Source: QYOJ01 sp964449285 (GTDB taxonomy: Bacteria > Bacteroidota > Bacteroidia > Bacteroidales > FEN-979). Taken from it: DNA of 64,000 nucleotides. This document shows, one piece after another, positions 26,613-35,854 of the stretch (position 1 is the first letter of the stretch; each line of letters starts with the position of its first letter). The position numbers and the translations under genes are program-made. The stretch is from positions 12,645 to 76,644 of the forward strand of contig CAYUZX010000005.1 in NCBI GenBank assembly GCA_964449285.1. Reading direction: 5' to 3'. The notes under the pieces are model-generated. The model was not told the DNA's origin. It saw nothing but the letters and a program-made list of their open reading frames with translations, and ran no database searches.

Positions 26613-27179
26613 ATGGCAACAACAGCAGATATCCGAAATGGACTGGTGATAGATTTCAACAACGACCTCTTTTCTGTTGTTGAATTTCAGCATGTAAAAC
26701 CCGGCAAGGGAGGTGCTTTCGTACGGACAAAGCTGAAGAGCCTTCGTACCGGTCGGGTGATCCCTAATACGTTCAACTCCGGCGAAAAAATTGACATTGC
26801 ACGGGTCGAACGTCGACCTCATCAATACCTTTTCAAAGATGATACGGGATATCATTTCATGCATACAGAAACTTTCGAACAAATCCCCATTCAAGAAGAG
26901 CTTATCAATGCACCACAGTTCCTGAAAGAGGGACAGGAGGTTGAGATTGTTTTTCATGCCGACACCGAGACACCTCTCAACTGTGACCTCCCAGCCTATG
27001 TTGAGCTTGCCATCACATACACCGAACCCGGATTTCGTGGAAATACCGCCACCAATGCAATGAAAGAGGCAACCATGGAGACTGGAGCTATCATAAAAGT
27101 GCCCCTCTTTATTGATACCGGAGAGATCATTCGAATCGATACAAGGACGGGAGAGTATGGGGAGAGGGTTAAAAGTTAA
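26613..27179 (+). CDS. efp: Elongation factor P
   Basis: EF-P relieves ribosomes stalled on polyproline stretches. The 188-residue protein has the three-domain layout: a KOW-like domain with the tip loop VKPGKGGAF (Lys32 is the residue that would be modified), a central OB domain with FMHTETFEQI, and a C-terminal OB domain with VPLFIDTGEIIRIDTRTGEY. The last is the EF-P signature. Several proteins in this window have Pro runs that would need it, for example the cold-shock protein tail. The efp-lpxD-like order is common in Bacteroidota. Confidence 0.97.
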   Translation: MATTADIRNGLVIDFNNDLFSVVEFQHVKPGKGGAFVRTKLKSLRTGRVIPNTFNSGEKIDIARVERRPHQYLFKDDTGYHFMHTETFEQIPIQEELINAPQFLKEGQEVEIVFHADTETPLNCDLPAYVELAITYTEPGFRGNTATNAMKEATMETGAIIKVPLFIDTGEIIRIDTRTGEYGERVKS

Positions 27180-27215
27180 TTACGAATTAGGCATGACGAA
27201 TTAAGAATTTTAATT
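27178..27215 (+). repeat. TTACGAATTA-type word array between efp and the lpxD-like gene
   Basis: AATTACGAATTAGGC followed by GACGAATTAAGAATTTTAA, a diverged array of the AATTACG word that recurs near 43178, 45081, 45250, 59128 and 59415. Confidence 0.55.
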
Positions 27216-27246
27216 TCATCACCACACCGCCTCACCTCATTCCAAT

Positions 27247-28164
27247 ATGAAACTCCCCACCCCTATTACCGTCCAGGAACTCGCCAGTTCCCTCCGCGCT
27301 AGATTCATCGGAGATCCCGATCACCGGATTACTGGGATTAACGAGATCCATATGGTCGAAGAGGGCGATTTAACCTTTGTCGACCATCCCAAATATTTCA
27401 CCAAAGCCCTCAACTCTAAAGCCACTACCATCCTGATCAACAAAGAGGTGGAATGCCCAGTGGGAAAAGCGTTGATCATTTCCGAACGGCCATTTGACGA
27501 TTATGTATCCCTGGCGGTACGATTGCGCCCTTTCGAACCCGCAAATGCTATGGTAAGCCCTACCGCCACGATCGGAGAGGGAACAGTTATCCAACCTGGT
27601 GCATTTATTGGGAACCATGTGACGATTGGCAAAAGCTGCCTGATCCATGCCAATGCCACCATCTACGATCATTCGGTGATCGGCGATCAGGTGATCATCC
27701 ACTCCGGCGCTGTGATCGGCGCCGATGCCTACTACTTTCAACGTCGCCCTGATGGTTGGAAAAAAATGGAATCATGTGGCAGGACAGTTTTGGAAGAGAG
27801 AGTAGAGATCGGAGCGCTTACTTCCATCGACAGGGGTGTTTCAGGTGATACGGTCATTTCAGCAGGAACTAAGATCGACAACCACGTGCAAATCGGCCAC
27901 GACACCTTCGTGGGCCGGAACTGTCTGATAGGAGCCCACTGCGCCGTTGCCGGTGTCACCCGCATCGAAGACGACGTGATCCTCTGGGCACGTGTCTCGG
28001 TGAATAAAGACCTGGTTATCGGCAAGGGAGCCATCGTCTATGCCTTGTCGGGCATCGATAAATCCCTTCCTGGCGGAAAAGCTTACTGGGGTGTCCCCGC
28101 AGAAGAGGCCCGTAAGAAGTGGAAGGAGCTGGCAAAAATCAAACGGCTGATACAGGAAGAGTAG
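27247..28164 (+). CDS. LpxD-like UDP-3-O-acylglucosamine N-acyltransferase paralogue
   Basis: A 305-residue left-handed beta-helix acyltransferase. Residues 1-95 resemble the LpxD uridine-binding domain (GINEIHMVEEGDLTFVDHPKYF), followed by hexapeptide repeats (TATIGEGTVIQPGAFIGNHV) and the active-site-like NHVQIGHDTFVG. It ends AYWGVPAEEARKKWKELAKI. The main lpxD lies at 31086-32132 in the same window, so this shorter copy probably has a modified acceptor or acyl specificity. Its position after efp is shared with many Bacteroidota. The specific substrate is not evident. Confidence 0.82.
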   Translation: MKLPTPITVQELASSLRARFIGDPDHRITGINEIHMVEEGDLTFVDHPKYFTKALNSKATTILINKEVECPVGKALIISERPFDDYVSLAVRLRPFEPANAMVSPTATIGEGTVIQPGAFIGNHVTIGKSCLIHANATIYDHSVIGDQVIIHSGAVIGADAYYFQRRPDGWKKMESCGRTVLEERVEIGALTSIDRGVSGDTVISAGTKIDNHVQIGHDTFVGRNCLIGAHCAVAGVTRIEDDVILWARVSVNKDLVIGKGAIVYALSGIDKSLPGGKAYWGVPAEEARKKWKELAKIKRLIQEE

Positions 28165-28258
28165 TCAGTTTCAAGGGTCGAAGTTCAAGGGTCGAAGATA
28201 CCTGCGATTGATTCGATTGGCTCTACCGGACTCTTCTTGGCTTCGGTTCGCTATTTCA
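28165..28258 (+). repeat. Word-repeat spacer between convergent genes
   Basis: This 94-bp spacer contains TTCAAGGGTCGAAG twice (near 28169 and 28184) and CTATTTCACTACCTCGCTA (28249-28267, running into the end of the ABC gene). The last recurs in the signal-peptide coding part of the glucosaminidase gene. Confidence 0.55.
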
Positions 28259-28888
28259 CTACCTCGCTATTTTATATTCCTCAATCCTGATTTCCCGTTC
28301 ACAAAACCCGCTTTCAGCCAGTTGCATATTGGAGCATACTATTATAGTGCGGCCTCGGGTATGGTTGTCGACCAGTTGCAGATAAAAGTCAATTCCGGCT
28401 TTGTCGAGGTTGGTGGTCGGCTCATCGAGGAAAAGCAAAGGCGTATCGCTCAACAGGGCGCAAACAAGTTTCACACGCTGCTTCATCCCGGAAGAATATT
28501 TCAGAATGGGTTTGGTCTTCGCCTGAGAGAAGGAGAGGAGGTCGATTATTTTCGGGATAGTGAAGCCTTCGATCAGCGGCTTAAATGAAAAATGGAACTC
28601 CAGCATCTCTTTCAGGGTGAACTCTTCAATCAGCTCCTGGTATGGGGCAACCAGCGAAAGATGGCGGAATATTTCGGTGTCGGGAATCACCTTCCCTTCC
28701 AGATTGTATCCAATACCTCCTTCGGTATGGTGGATGTTGCCGGCGATAACTTGTAAAAGTGTTGACTTCCCCGATCCGTTACGGCCAGTGATTACCGTTC
28801 GCTCTCCAGTCTCAAAACGGCAGGTGAGGTTGCGGAAAATCCACTCGGTATTGAATTTCTTGCCAATCCCGTTGAGGGTGATCGTCAT
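28259..28888 (-). CDS. ABC transporter ATP-binding protein
   Basis: A 209-residue ATPase subunit with Walker A GRNGSGKST (about 36-44), Q-loop VAPYQELIEEF, signature YSSGMKQRVKL, Walker B LLFLDEPTTNLD and a degenerate switch region (IIVCSNMQLAE, with Asn-Met-Gln where the H-loop His is usual). No permease gene is adjacent, so its partner is unknown. It shares the strand with lpxA (12-bp spacing) and may be expressed with the lipid A genes. The family resembles the CcmA-like single-domain ATPases. Confidence 0.85.
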   Translation of the reverse strand: MTITLNGIGKKFNTEWIFRNLTCRFETGERTVITGRNGSGKSTLLQVIAGNIHHTEGGIGYNLEGKVIPDTEIFRHLSLVAPYQELIEEFTLKEMLEFHFSFKPLIEGFTIPKIIDLLSFSQAKTKPILKYSSGMKQRVKLVCALLSDTPLLFLDEPTTNLDKAGIDFYLQLVDNHTRGRTIIVCSNMQLAESGFCEREIRIEEYKIAR

Positions 28889-28900
28889 GCCGGAAGTATT

Positions 28901-29695
28901 TTATTTATCGCGGTTATTTTTTCCGAACCCTTTCATGATGCCGCGACTGGAATTGGAGATGAATGAAAGGATCTCGTCGCGTTCAGGTGTGGCAGGCACC
29001 TCAGCTTCGATGATCCCTACAGCCCGGGTCACATTGTTTCCTCGCAGGTAGATAATGCGGTAGATATCCTGGATCTGGTTGATCTGTTCTGCGGTAAAAC
29101 CTCTCCGGCGCAGTCCGATTGAATTAACTCCAACATAGGATGGCGGTTCCCGCCCTGCTTTCGTGAATGGAGGGACGTCCTTGCGGATGAGTGAACCACC
29201 GGCAATCATCGTATGCACTCCGATGTGACAGAACTGGTGCATCGCCACCATCCCCCCGATGATCGCCCAGTCTTCGATCTCAATATGGCCGGCCAGGTTG
29301 GTAGCATTCCCCAGGATGACATTTTTGCCAATAATGCAGTCGTGGGCAATGTGTACATAAGCCATTAACAGGGTATTATCACCAATCACCGTTTCATTGT
29401 TGGCCTTGGTGCCGCGGTTGACGGTCACATATTCACGGATCGTTACGTTATCGCCGATCTTGACAATGGTCTCCTCGCCGTCGAATTTCAGATCCTGAGG
29501 GATCGCAGAGATCACAGCCCCCGGAAAGATCCGGCAGTTTTTTCCGATCCGGGCTCCCTCCATGATGGTGACGTTGGACCCTATCCAAGTTCCCTCCTCG
29601 ATAATAACATTTTTATCGATTGTAACAAAGGGCTCAATCACTACATTCGGAGCCAGTTTGGCCTGTGGGTGTACGTATGCTAAAGGTTGATTCAT
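28901..29695 (-). CDS. lpxA: UDP-N-acetylglucosamine acyltransferase
   Basis: LpxA catalyses the first step of lipid A synthesis, transferring a 3-hydroxyacyl chain from ACP to UDP-GlcNAc. The 264-residue protein has the left-handed beta-helix (many I-G-x-N/x-V hexapeptides), the catalytic His118 in AYVHIAHDC, NATNLAGHIEI and the C-terminal helical domain with GLRRRGFTAEQINQIQ. It lies 6 bp from the lpxC-fabZ stop, and the order lpxD-lpxC/fabZ-lpxA is the standard Bacteroidota operon. Confidence 0.96.
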   Translation of the reverse strand: MNQPLAYVHPQAKLAPNVVIEPFVTIDKNVIIEEGTWIGSNVTIMEGARIGKNCRIFPGAVISAIPQDLKFDGEETIVKIGDNVTIREYVTVNRGTKANNETVIGDNTLLMAYVHIAHDCIIGKNVILGNATNLAGHIEIEDWAIIGGMVAMHQFCHIGVHTMIAGGSLIRKDVPPFTKAGREPPSYVGVNSIGLRRRGFTAEQINQIQDIYRIIYLRGNNVTRAVGIIEAEVPATPERDEILSFISNSSRGIMKGFGKNNRDK

Positions 29696-29701
29696 TTGGT
29701 G

Positions 29702-31093
29702 TTATTTACGTTGGATTTGCGCCATCATCTCTGCTTCCATCACTATCTTCTGGCCTACATAAGCCACACCTTTCATGGAGATCAAACCCCGCCGGATGGG
29801 TGCATTGAGCTGGTTGTAAAAGATGACAGTGTCACCGGGTACTACTTTGTGCCTGAATTTTACATGGTCAATTTTAAGGAAGAGTGTAGTGTAATTTTGC
29901 GGGTCATTCACAGTTTTTAATGCCAGGATGCCGCCGGTCTGAGCCATTGCCTCAATCTGGATCACACCTGGCATCACAGGATTACCGGGGAAGTGCCCCT
30001 CGAAGAAGGCTTCGTTTATCGTCACATTCTTCATCCCAACAACATAGTCGCTCCCCATCTCCAGGATCCTGTCGATGAAGAGAAAAGGAGGACGATGGGG
30101 AAGCAGTTCCTTGATCTGATTGATATCGTAGAGTGGGGTTTTGTTCAGGTCGAAGGTGTGGATCGTATCCGTTTTACGTGATTTTCGGATCAGATTTTTA
30201 ACCATCTTGGCAAACTGGATATTAGAAAGATGACCAGGCCGTGTGGCAATAATATGGGCCTTTATTGGCATTCCGACTAGGGCCAGGTCCCCGATTACAT
30301 CCAGCAACTTGTGCCGTGCAGGCTCATTGGGGTGAAGTAGCTCCAGGTTGTTGAGAATCCCTTCACGCAGCACCTCCACATGTTGCTTGTTGAAGACTTT
30401 TGCCAGATTATCCAGCTCATCCTGGGAGATCAGCCGGTCGACAAACACAATGGCATTGTTCAGGTCACCCCCCTTAATCAGGTTGTTGTTGAGCAGGTAT
30501 TCCAACTCATGAAGGAAGACAAATGTACGACAGGGAGCGATCTCTGTCCTGAACTCTTTGATGTCGCTGAGGATTGCGTTCTGGGTAGTGAGGATCTTCG
30601 ATTCATAATCGATCATCACCGAAATCTTGAACTCTTTGGAAGGAATCGCTAGAATCTCAACCTTCTTTTCAGGATCGGAATAGGAGAGGTTCGACTTCAG
30701 CTCAATATACCTCTTGAGGGCTTTCTGCTCCACGATGCCTGCCTCCAGCAGCTTCTCCACGAAAATTCCGGCACTCCCGTCGAGAATGGGGGTTTCCGAC
30801 TCGGTTAACTCCACCAGCACGTTATCGATCTCGAGTCCGGCCAGCGCTGCCAGCACGTGCTCCACCGTGTCGATACGAACCCCGTCATGCTCCAGGCTTG
30901 TACCGCGGGAGGTGTCAATAACGTTGTCAACGTCGGCATCCACCAGGACCCCTGTATTCATATCGGTCCGGGCAAACTTATATCCGTAATTCTCCGGGGC
31001 TGGTTTGAAAGTTAGCGTTACTTTCTTTCCTGTATGCAGTCCAACGCCATCAATGCTGACGGAATGCTTGATGGTCTTCTGTTTTTCACTCAT
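29702..31093 (-). CDS. lpxC-fabZ: Fused LpxC deacetylase / FabZ dehydratase
   Basis: A bifunctional 463-residue protein. Residues 1-310 are LpxC, the zinc deacetylase that commits UDP-3-O-acyl-GlcNAc to lipid A, with the zinc His in TVEHVLAALAGLEIDNV, ETPILDGSAG and ARHKLLDVIGDLALVG. Residues 315-463 are FabZ, the 3-hydroxyacyl-ACP dehydratase, with LLPHRPPFLFIDR and the catalytic HFPGNPVMPGVIQIEAMAQ. The fusion is common in Bacteroidota. The start overlaps the end of lpxD by 8 bp. Confidence 0.97.
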   Translation of the reverse strand: MSEKQKTIKHSVSIDGVGLHTGKKVTLTFKPAPENYGYKFARTDMNTGVLVDADVDNVIDTSRGTSLEHDGVRIDTVEHVLAALAGLEIDNVLVELTESETPILDGSAGIFVEKLLEAGIVEQKALKRYIELKSNLSYSDPEKKVEILAIPSKEFKISVMIDYESKILTTQNAILSDIKEFRTEIAPCRTFVFLHELEYLLNNNLIKGGDLNNAIVFVDRLISQDELDNLAKVFNKQHVEVLREGILNNLELLHPNEPARHKLLDVIGDLALVGMPIKAHIIATRPGHLSNIQFAKMVKNLIRKSRKTDTIHTFDLNKTPLYDINQIKELLPHRPPFLFIDRILEMGSDYVVGMKNVTINEAFFEGHFPGNPVMPGVIQIEAMAQTGGILALKTVNDPQNYTTLFLKIDHVKFRHKVVPGDTVIFYNQLNAPIRRGLISMKGVAYVGQKIVMEAEMMAQIQRK

Positions 31094-32132
31094 CTGGCGT
31101 CAACTTATTTACCTGTTTCTCTAATGTATTCAGTCTTTTGACAATGTTATCGAAGTTTCTAAAGTGAACATAGTTCCGGCGTGCAGTAGAAGCATCAATT
31201 GCCGGGGCTCCAAACAGGATAGCTCCTTCCTGGGTAATGCTGTTCTCAACGCCCGAGCGGGCCCCAACTTTCACGTTATCGGCTACCACGATATGACCTA
31301 CAAAACCTACCTGGCCTCCAACCATCACATTCTTTCCAACTTTCATCGATCCCGATAATCCCGATTGGGCAGCAATCACTGTGTTCTCACCTATCTCCAC
31401 ATTATGGGCTACCTGGATCAGGTTGTCGAGTTTCACTCCCCGTCGTATGATAGTCGAACCGATGGTAGCTCTGTCGACCGTGGTGTTGGCTCCAATCTCA
31501 ACATTATCTTCCAGGATCACATTTCCCACCTGCGGAACCTTCCGGTAATTGTTATCGTCCTGTGGTGCGAATCCAAACCCGTCGCTACCGATCACAGCAC
31601 CTCCATGGATGGTGCACTCCTTTCCGATGAGGCAGTCGTGATAAATTCTAACTCCCGGATAGAGGATTGTCCCGCTGCCAACCTTCACATTGTCGCCCAG
31701 GTACACCTGCGGATAGATCTGTACCCCATTTCCAATCTGTACTCCATCTCCAAGAAAGGCAAACTCTCCGATGTAGAGGTCACTGCCCAGTTTGACTGTA
31801 GGAGAGACAAACGATAGCTGGGATATCCCAGATTTCTTTTCTGTCTTGCTGGCATGGATCTCCAGGATTCGGGCAAAAGCATTATATGGGTCATCTACAC
31901 GGATCAGGGTCAGCCCTTCGGGAAGGGGCTTGTCGGGAATGAAATTGCTCCTGACAATAACCAGGGATGAGCCAGTCTTGTATATGTAGTGTGTGTAAGC
32001 AGGATTGGCCAAAAATGTGAGTGTGCCGGGAGTCCCCTCCTCAATCTTCGCGAGGTTCGAAACCGTTACATCCTTATTCCCCTCTATGGTGCCTCCAAGC
32101 AGCTCGGCAATCTGTCGGGCAGAAAATTCCAT
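31086..32132 (-). CDS. lpxD: UDP-3-O-(3-hydroxyacyl)glucosamine N-acyltransferase
   Basis: LpxD adds the second hydroxyacyl chain in lipid A synthesis. The 348-residue protein has the N-terminal uridine-binding domain (EFSARQIAELLGGTIEG, then GTLTFLANPAYTHYI), a long beta-helix, the catalytic His in QVAHNVEIGENT and a C-terminal helix (NIVKRLNTLEKQVNKL). It leads the lpxD-lpxC/fabZ-lpxA operon. A TATCTTGC box at about 32172-32179 is a plausible but imperfect -7 element. Confidence 0.96.
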   Translation of the reverse strand: MEFSARQIAELLGGTIEGNKDVTVSNLAKIEEGTPGTLTFLANPAYTHYIYKTGSSLVIVRSNFIPDKPLPEGLTLIRVDDPYNAFARILEIHASKTEKKSGISQLSFVSPTVKLGSDLYIGEFAFLGDGVQIGNGVQIYPQVYLGDNVKVGSGTILYPGVRIYHDCLIGKECTIHGGAVIGSDGFGFAPQDDNNYRKVPQVGNVILEDNVEIGANTTVDRATIGSTIIRRGVKLDNLIQVAHNVEIGENTVIAAQSGLSGSMKVGKNVMVGGQVGFVGHIVVADNVKVGARSGVENSITQEGAILFGAPAIDASTARRNYVHFRNFDNIVKRLNTLEKQVNKLTPDE

Positions 32133-32225
32133 TTTAACTTGATTTAGAGGTTTTTACTATGTAAAATTGTGCTGCAAGATACCAAAAATTTCGACACAGG
32201 AAGGAATTTTTTTACAACACAATGG

Positions 32226-33458
32226 CTACCTAACAATTAGCTCTTTGGGATAGGATAGTAGATATTTTTGTGTTCGTGTGGTGAGGATGGAGATGTTCAA
32301 TTGGTCAGAAGCTTTGGAGACATCAAGCAGTTCCCCGTCACGCGTCTGGATTTTGATCCTGTCGTGATCAGGGTTATATGTATCGTTGGAGACAGCCTCT
32401 TCCGTGACGAGAAAATCAGTCTCTTCCAGAGGGATTCCAAATGCATGAGCAGCCTTCTTTTTGATACCGGCTATATAGTCAGCCTTGAAAGGTTTGTCAC
32501 GAAGCTCGGCACGGAAAAGATGCCGGTTCACCAAACGCTGGCATAGGAGGGATAGAATGGTGTCAGAATGGGTGCCCCACACTTTCATGGCTGAGAAAAT
32601 ATCAAAGTCGTCAAGCTGTGAGAAGGCATCCAGGCAGTCACCCTGGCAAAGCATCCCCCTTCCCTTTACGGGGTCCTGCAGAAAGCGTTTCAATGACGGA
32701 GTAGCAAAGAGGTCAAAGCCCTGCTCTCCCAAAGTCTTGGAACGGCGAAGGATGTTGGATAACATGAAATCGGCAGCAAGCACCGTCTTATGAAGATATA
32801 CCTGCCAGTACATTAGTCTCCGGGCCAGGATAAACTTTTCAATCGAATAGATCCCCTTCTCCTCCACCACCAGCTCATCGTCAACCACTGTAAGCATGTT
32901 GATGATCCTGTTGGTATTGATCACCCCTTCAGCCACACCGGTGAAAAAACTGTCGCGCGAGAGGTAGTCAAGCCGATCCATATCGAGTTGGCTGGAGACA
33001 AGTTGGTGCAGAAACTGCTTCGGATAAGTGTCGGTAAAAATTTTGATGGCTACATCCAGCTCCCCCGGGAACTGCTGGTTCAGGCTTTCCATGAAGAGGA
33101 GGGAGATATCTTCATGCGAAATACCGGTGACGATAGACCGCTCCAGGGTATGGGAATAGGGTCCGTGCCCGATGTCGTGCAGCAGGATCGCCAGCCAGGC
33201 TCCCCGCTCCTCTTCCCGCGTGATCTCTACTCCCTTCTCGCGAAGGAGCTTGATAGCTTGTTTCATCAGGAAAAGGCATCCGAGGGCATGCTGAAAACGG
33301 GTATGCGTTGCCGATGGGTAGACATAATCGGTGAGGCCTAGCTGCCGGATTCTTCGCAAACGTTGAAACCAGGGATGCTCCATCACATCAAACAGAAACT
33401 CGTCGGGGATAGTGATGAACCCATAGATTGGGTCGTTTATGTTTTTCTTTTTGTTGAT
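32226..33458 (-). CDS. HD-superfamily phosphohydrolase
   Basis: A cytoplasmic HD-domain protein of about 400 residues in the group related to dGTP triphosphohydrolases. Motifs are HTRFQHALGCLFLM, the metal-binding HD in LLHDIGHGPYSHTLE, and DMDRLDYLSRDSFFTGV. The first in-frame ATG (33386) would remove a conserved N-terminal block; the frame upstream encodes NINDPIYGFITIPDEFLFDV, expected in homologues, but has no ATG, GTG or TTG before its TAA. The position where homologues start is ATC (33456-33458). The given end assumes that codon; substrate unknown. Confidence 0.82.
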   Translation of the reverse strand: MNKKKNINDPIYGFITIPDEFLFDVMEHPWFQRLRRIRQLGLTDYVYPSATHTRFQHALGCLFLMKQAIKLLREKGVEITREEERGAWLAILLHDIGHGPYSHTLERSIVTGISHEDISLLFMESLNQQFPGELDVAIKIFTDTYPKQFLHQLVSSQLDMDRLDYLSRDSFFTGVAEGVINTNRIINMLTVVDDELVVEEKGIYSIEKFILARRLMYWQVYLHKTVLAADFMLSNILRRSKTLGEQGFDLFATPSLKRFLQDPVKGRGMLCQGDCLDAFSQLDDFDIFSAMKVWGTHSDTILSLLCQRLVNRHLFRAELRDKPFKADYIAGIKKKAAHAFGIPLEETDFLVTEEAVSNDTYNPDHDRIKIQTRDGELLDVSKASDQLNISILTTRTQKYLLSYPKELIVR

Positions 33459-33557
33459 GATTTCGGGTACCTTTGTTAATAATACGTAAAATTAAGGTTT
33501 CCAGGCAATAAAAAGCCGAATCGGGCATTCTAAGTTTAGACAAAAATACGGAGAACC

Positions 33558-35111
33558 ATGGAGAAGATAACAATTTTGTGGGTGGATGATGAAATTGATC
33601 TGTTGAAGCCTCATCTGCTCTTCCTCGATCAGAAGGGATATACTGTTCATACTGCCAATAACGGGCATGATGCACTGGAACTACTGGATGAATATAATTT
33701 CGATATCATTTTCCTCGACGAACAGATGCCTGGGATGTCGGGAATTGAAACACTGGAGAAGATCAAGAACCGGACTACCAACCTTCCGGTGGTCATGATT
33801 ACCAAAAGCGAAGAGGAATCAATCATGGAGGAGGCGATCGGAAGCAATATTGCCGACTACCTGATCAAACCGGTAAACCCCAACCAGATCCTTCTTTCAC
33901 TGAAGAAGACCCTGGAGAATAAAAAAATCGTGAACGAAAAGACCAGCTTCCAATACCAGCAGGAGTTTCGCAACATCGGGATGGAGATCAGTAACCGGCT
34001 CAACTTCACGGAGTGGGTTGAGATATATAAAAAGATCATTGGGTGGGAGCTGAAGCTGGAACGTTCGCAGGACGAAGGGATGAACCAGGTTCTGCAGATG
34101 CAGAAGACAGAAGCGAATCAGGTCTTCAGCAAGTTTGTGGAGCGGAACTACATTGAATGGATTAATGGCAAAAACAACGACAAACCGATTCAGTCACACA
34201 CCCTTGTCAAAGACTGTATTTTTCCACTTCTCCAAGATGACCGCCCCACTTTTGTGATACTGATTGACAACCTACGTTACGATCAGTGGAAGGTGCTTCA
34301 GCCCGTCATCGAAGAGGGCTTCAGAGTGGAACAGGAAGATATCTATTACAGCATCCTTCCAACTACGACACAGTACGCGAGGAATTCGCTCTTCGGTGGT
34401 CTCCTGCCAACCGAGATCGAAAAGAAATACCCCAAATACTGGGTCAGTGAAGACGAAGAGGGGACTAAAAACAACTATGAGTCGGAACTACTTGGTGAAC
34501 TGCTGAAACGCTATGGCCGGGACATCAAATATTCTTACTATAAGGTTCTGAATATGAACTACGGTAAGAAGTTGGTGGAGTTGATGCCCAACCTGATGGT
34601 TAACAAGCTCAATTTTATCGTCTACAATTTCGTTGATATGCTCTCACACGCCCGTACCGAGATGGAGATCATCCGGGAACTGGCAAGCGACGACGGCGCC
34701 TACCGTTCCCTCACCCTCTCCTGGTTCAACCACAGCCCGCTACTGGAGATTTTCCGTTACCTCGCCGAAAAAGATGTGAACCTGGTCATCACTACCGACC
34801 ATGGCTCTATTCGGGTTAGCAATCCGGTAAAGATCCTGGGCGACCGAAATACCAATACAAACCTTCGCTACAAAACCGGTAGAGCCCTTAAGTATGAGCG
34901 TAATGAAGTGTTCGAAGTCAGGAATCCTGCCGACATCTTCCTTCCACGTACCAACGTAAGCTCTTCCTTCGCCTTCTGCCGAAATACCGACTTCTTCGCA
35001 TATCCTAACAACTACAACCATTATGTGAATTACTACAAGGATACATTTCAACATGGGGGTATCTCGATGGAGGAGATGTTGGTGCCGTTTGTGATACTCA
35101 GAAACCGATGA
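33558..35111 (+). CDS. porX: PorX, T9SS response regulator with PglZ domain
   Basis: PorX is the response regulator that controls type IX secretion in Bacteroidota. The 517-residue protein has a CheY-like receiver (acidic pocket WVDDE, phospho-acceptor Asp54 in IIFLDEQMPGMSG, the lysine of VVMITKSEEE) at 1-120, a helical linker to about 205, and a PglZ/alkaline-phosphatase-fold domain (ILIDNLRYDQW, LPTTTQYARNSLFGG, NFVDMLSHART, ITTDHGS). The PglZ part of PorX is known as a zinc-dependent phosphodiesterase. In most genomes the partner kinase PorY is encoded elsewhere, as seems the case here. T9SS cargo genes occur in the same window. Confidence 0.95.
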   Translation: MEKITILWVDDEIDLLKPHLLFLDQKGYTVHTANNGHDALELLDEYNFDIIFLDEQMPGMSGIETLEKIKNRTTNLPVVMITKSEEESIMEEAIGSNIADYLIKPVNPNQILLSLKKTLENKKIVNEKTSFQYQQEFRNIGMEISNRLNFTEWVEIYKKIIGWELKLERSQDEGMNQVLQMQKTEANQVFSKFVERNYIEWINGKNNDKPIQSHTLVKDCIFPLLQDDRPTFVILIDNLRYDQWKVLQPVIEEGFRVEQEDIYYSILPTTTQYARNSLFGGLLPTEIEKKYPKYWVSEDEEGTKNNYESELLGELLKRYGRDIKYSYYKVLNMNYGKKLVELMPNLMVNKLNFIVYNFVDMLSHARTEMEIIRELASDDGAYRSLTLSWFNHSPLLEIFRYLAEKDVNLVITTDHGSIRVSNPVKILGDRNTNTNLRYKTGRALKYERNEVFEVRNPADIFLPRTNVSSSFAFCRNTDFFAYPNNYNHYVNYYKDTFQHGGISMEEMLVPFVILRNR

Positions 35112-35164
35112 GTATTGCTAATGAATGACATGAATGTTTGGAGTACTTTTATGCTTTTGTGGCA

Positions 35165-35569
35165 ATGAAATACACAATACAATCCGAAGCCGAACTTCCA
35201 CAGGTTGCCCGGAAGCTTTTAACCACGTATCCCGATAGACGGATCTTTGCTTTCTATGGCATAATGGGCGCAGGAAAAACCATCTTTATCAAAGCCATCT
35301 GCCGGGAGATGGGAGTTGAAGATGAGGCTTTGAGTCCCACTTTCGCTATCATTAACGAATACCTCACCCTTAACAAGGAACCCGTCTATCACTTCGACTT
35401 TTATCGGATCAACAAGTTGGAAGAGGTCTACGACATCGGATACGAAGAGTACTTCTTCAGCGGCCACTACTGTTTCCTCGAATGGCCCGAACTCATTGAA
35501 GATCTTTTGCCCGAAAAGACTGTGATAGTAACCATCAGCGGGGAAAAAGACCGGGTTATTACGTTCTGA
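35165..35569 (+). CDS. tsaE: tRNA threonylcarbamoyladenosine biosynthesis ATPase TsaE
   Basis: TsaE is the small ATPase that works with TsaB and TsaD to make t6A on tRNA. The 134-residue product from ATG 35165 has the P-loop YGIMGAGKTIFIKAIC, LSPTFAIINEY and the Walker B-like HFDFYRI, then FLEWPELIEDLLP. An upstream ATG at 35138 lies too near the porX stop and adds unconserved residues. It follows porX by 53 bp on the same strand. Confidence 0.93.
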   Translation: MKYTIQSEAELPQVARKLLTTYPDRRIFAFYGIMGAGKTIFIKAICREMGVEDEALSPTFAIINEYLTLNKEPVYHFDFYRINKLEEVYDIGYEEYFFSGHYCFLEWPELIEDLLPEKTVIVTISGEKDRVITF

Positions 35570-35818
35570 TCTGTGGTGGTGTCATTTCCTTCCGGGACAA
35601 CACAGCAGATCGAATGCTTCCGATGCTATGGCATAAAGACTGCGCTTTTCACCTCGAAATAAAAAATCAATTGACAGCATGGGAGTGTTTCCGATCAGTA
35701 CTGAAAGTCTCTGAATTGTTGCAAGCAAGTACCTGTTATGTGATATTCATTGATTCAAAATGTGATTTAGCGCACATTTTATGGTCACGAAAATAGTAAT
35801 TATGAATTTATCTTTTTA
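35570..35818. other. Non-coding stretch between tsaE and a lipoprotein gene
   Basis: No gene is supported here; a 60-codon open frame at 35614-35796 has no recognisable features. One short hairpin is present, AAAATGTG (35758-35765) with CACATTTT (35774-35781), with no T-run after it. Confidence 0.6.
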
Positions 35819-35826
35819 TACATTTG
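35819..35826 (+). promoter_or_regulatory. -7 element TACATTTG before the small lipoprotein gene
   Basis: TAnnTTTG match 8 bp before the first ATG (35834) and 29 bp before the preferred ATG (35855). Confidence 0.55.
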
Positions 35827-35854
35827 ATAACTCATGAATAAAATGGAGATCAAG

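Noticed and set aside
28259..28888. ABC ATPase as part of the LPS transport (LptB) system
   Set aside because: The H-loop and Q-loop surroundings differ from LptB and no lpt genes are adjacent; left as a generic ATPase.
35614..35796. Possible 60-codon gene between tsaE and the lipoprotein
   Set aside because: No start context, no domain, and it lies wholly in the spacer with an internal small hairpin.
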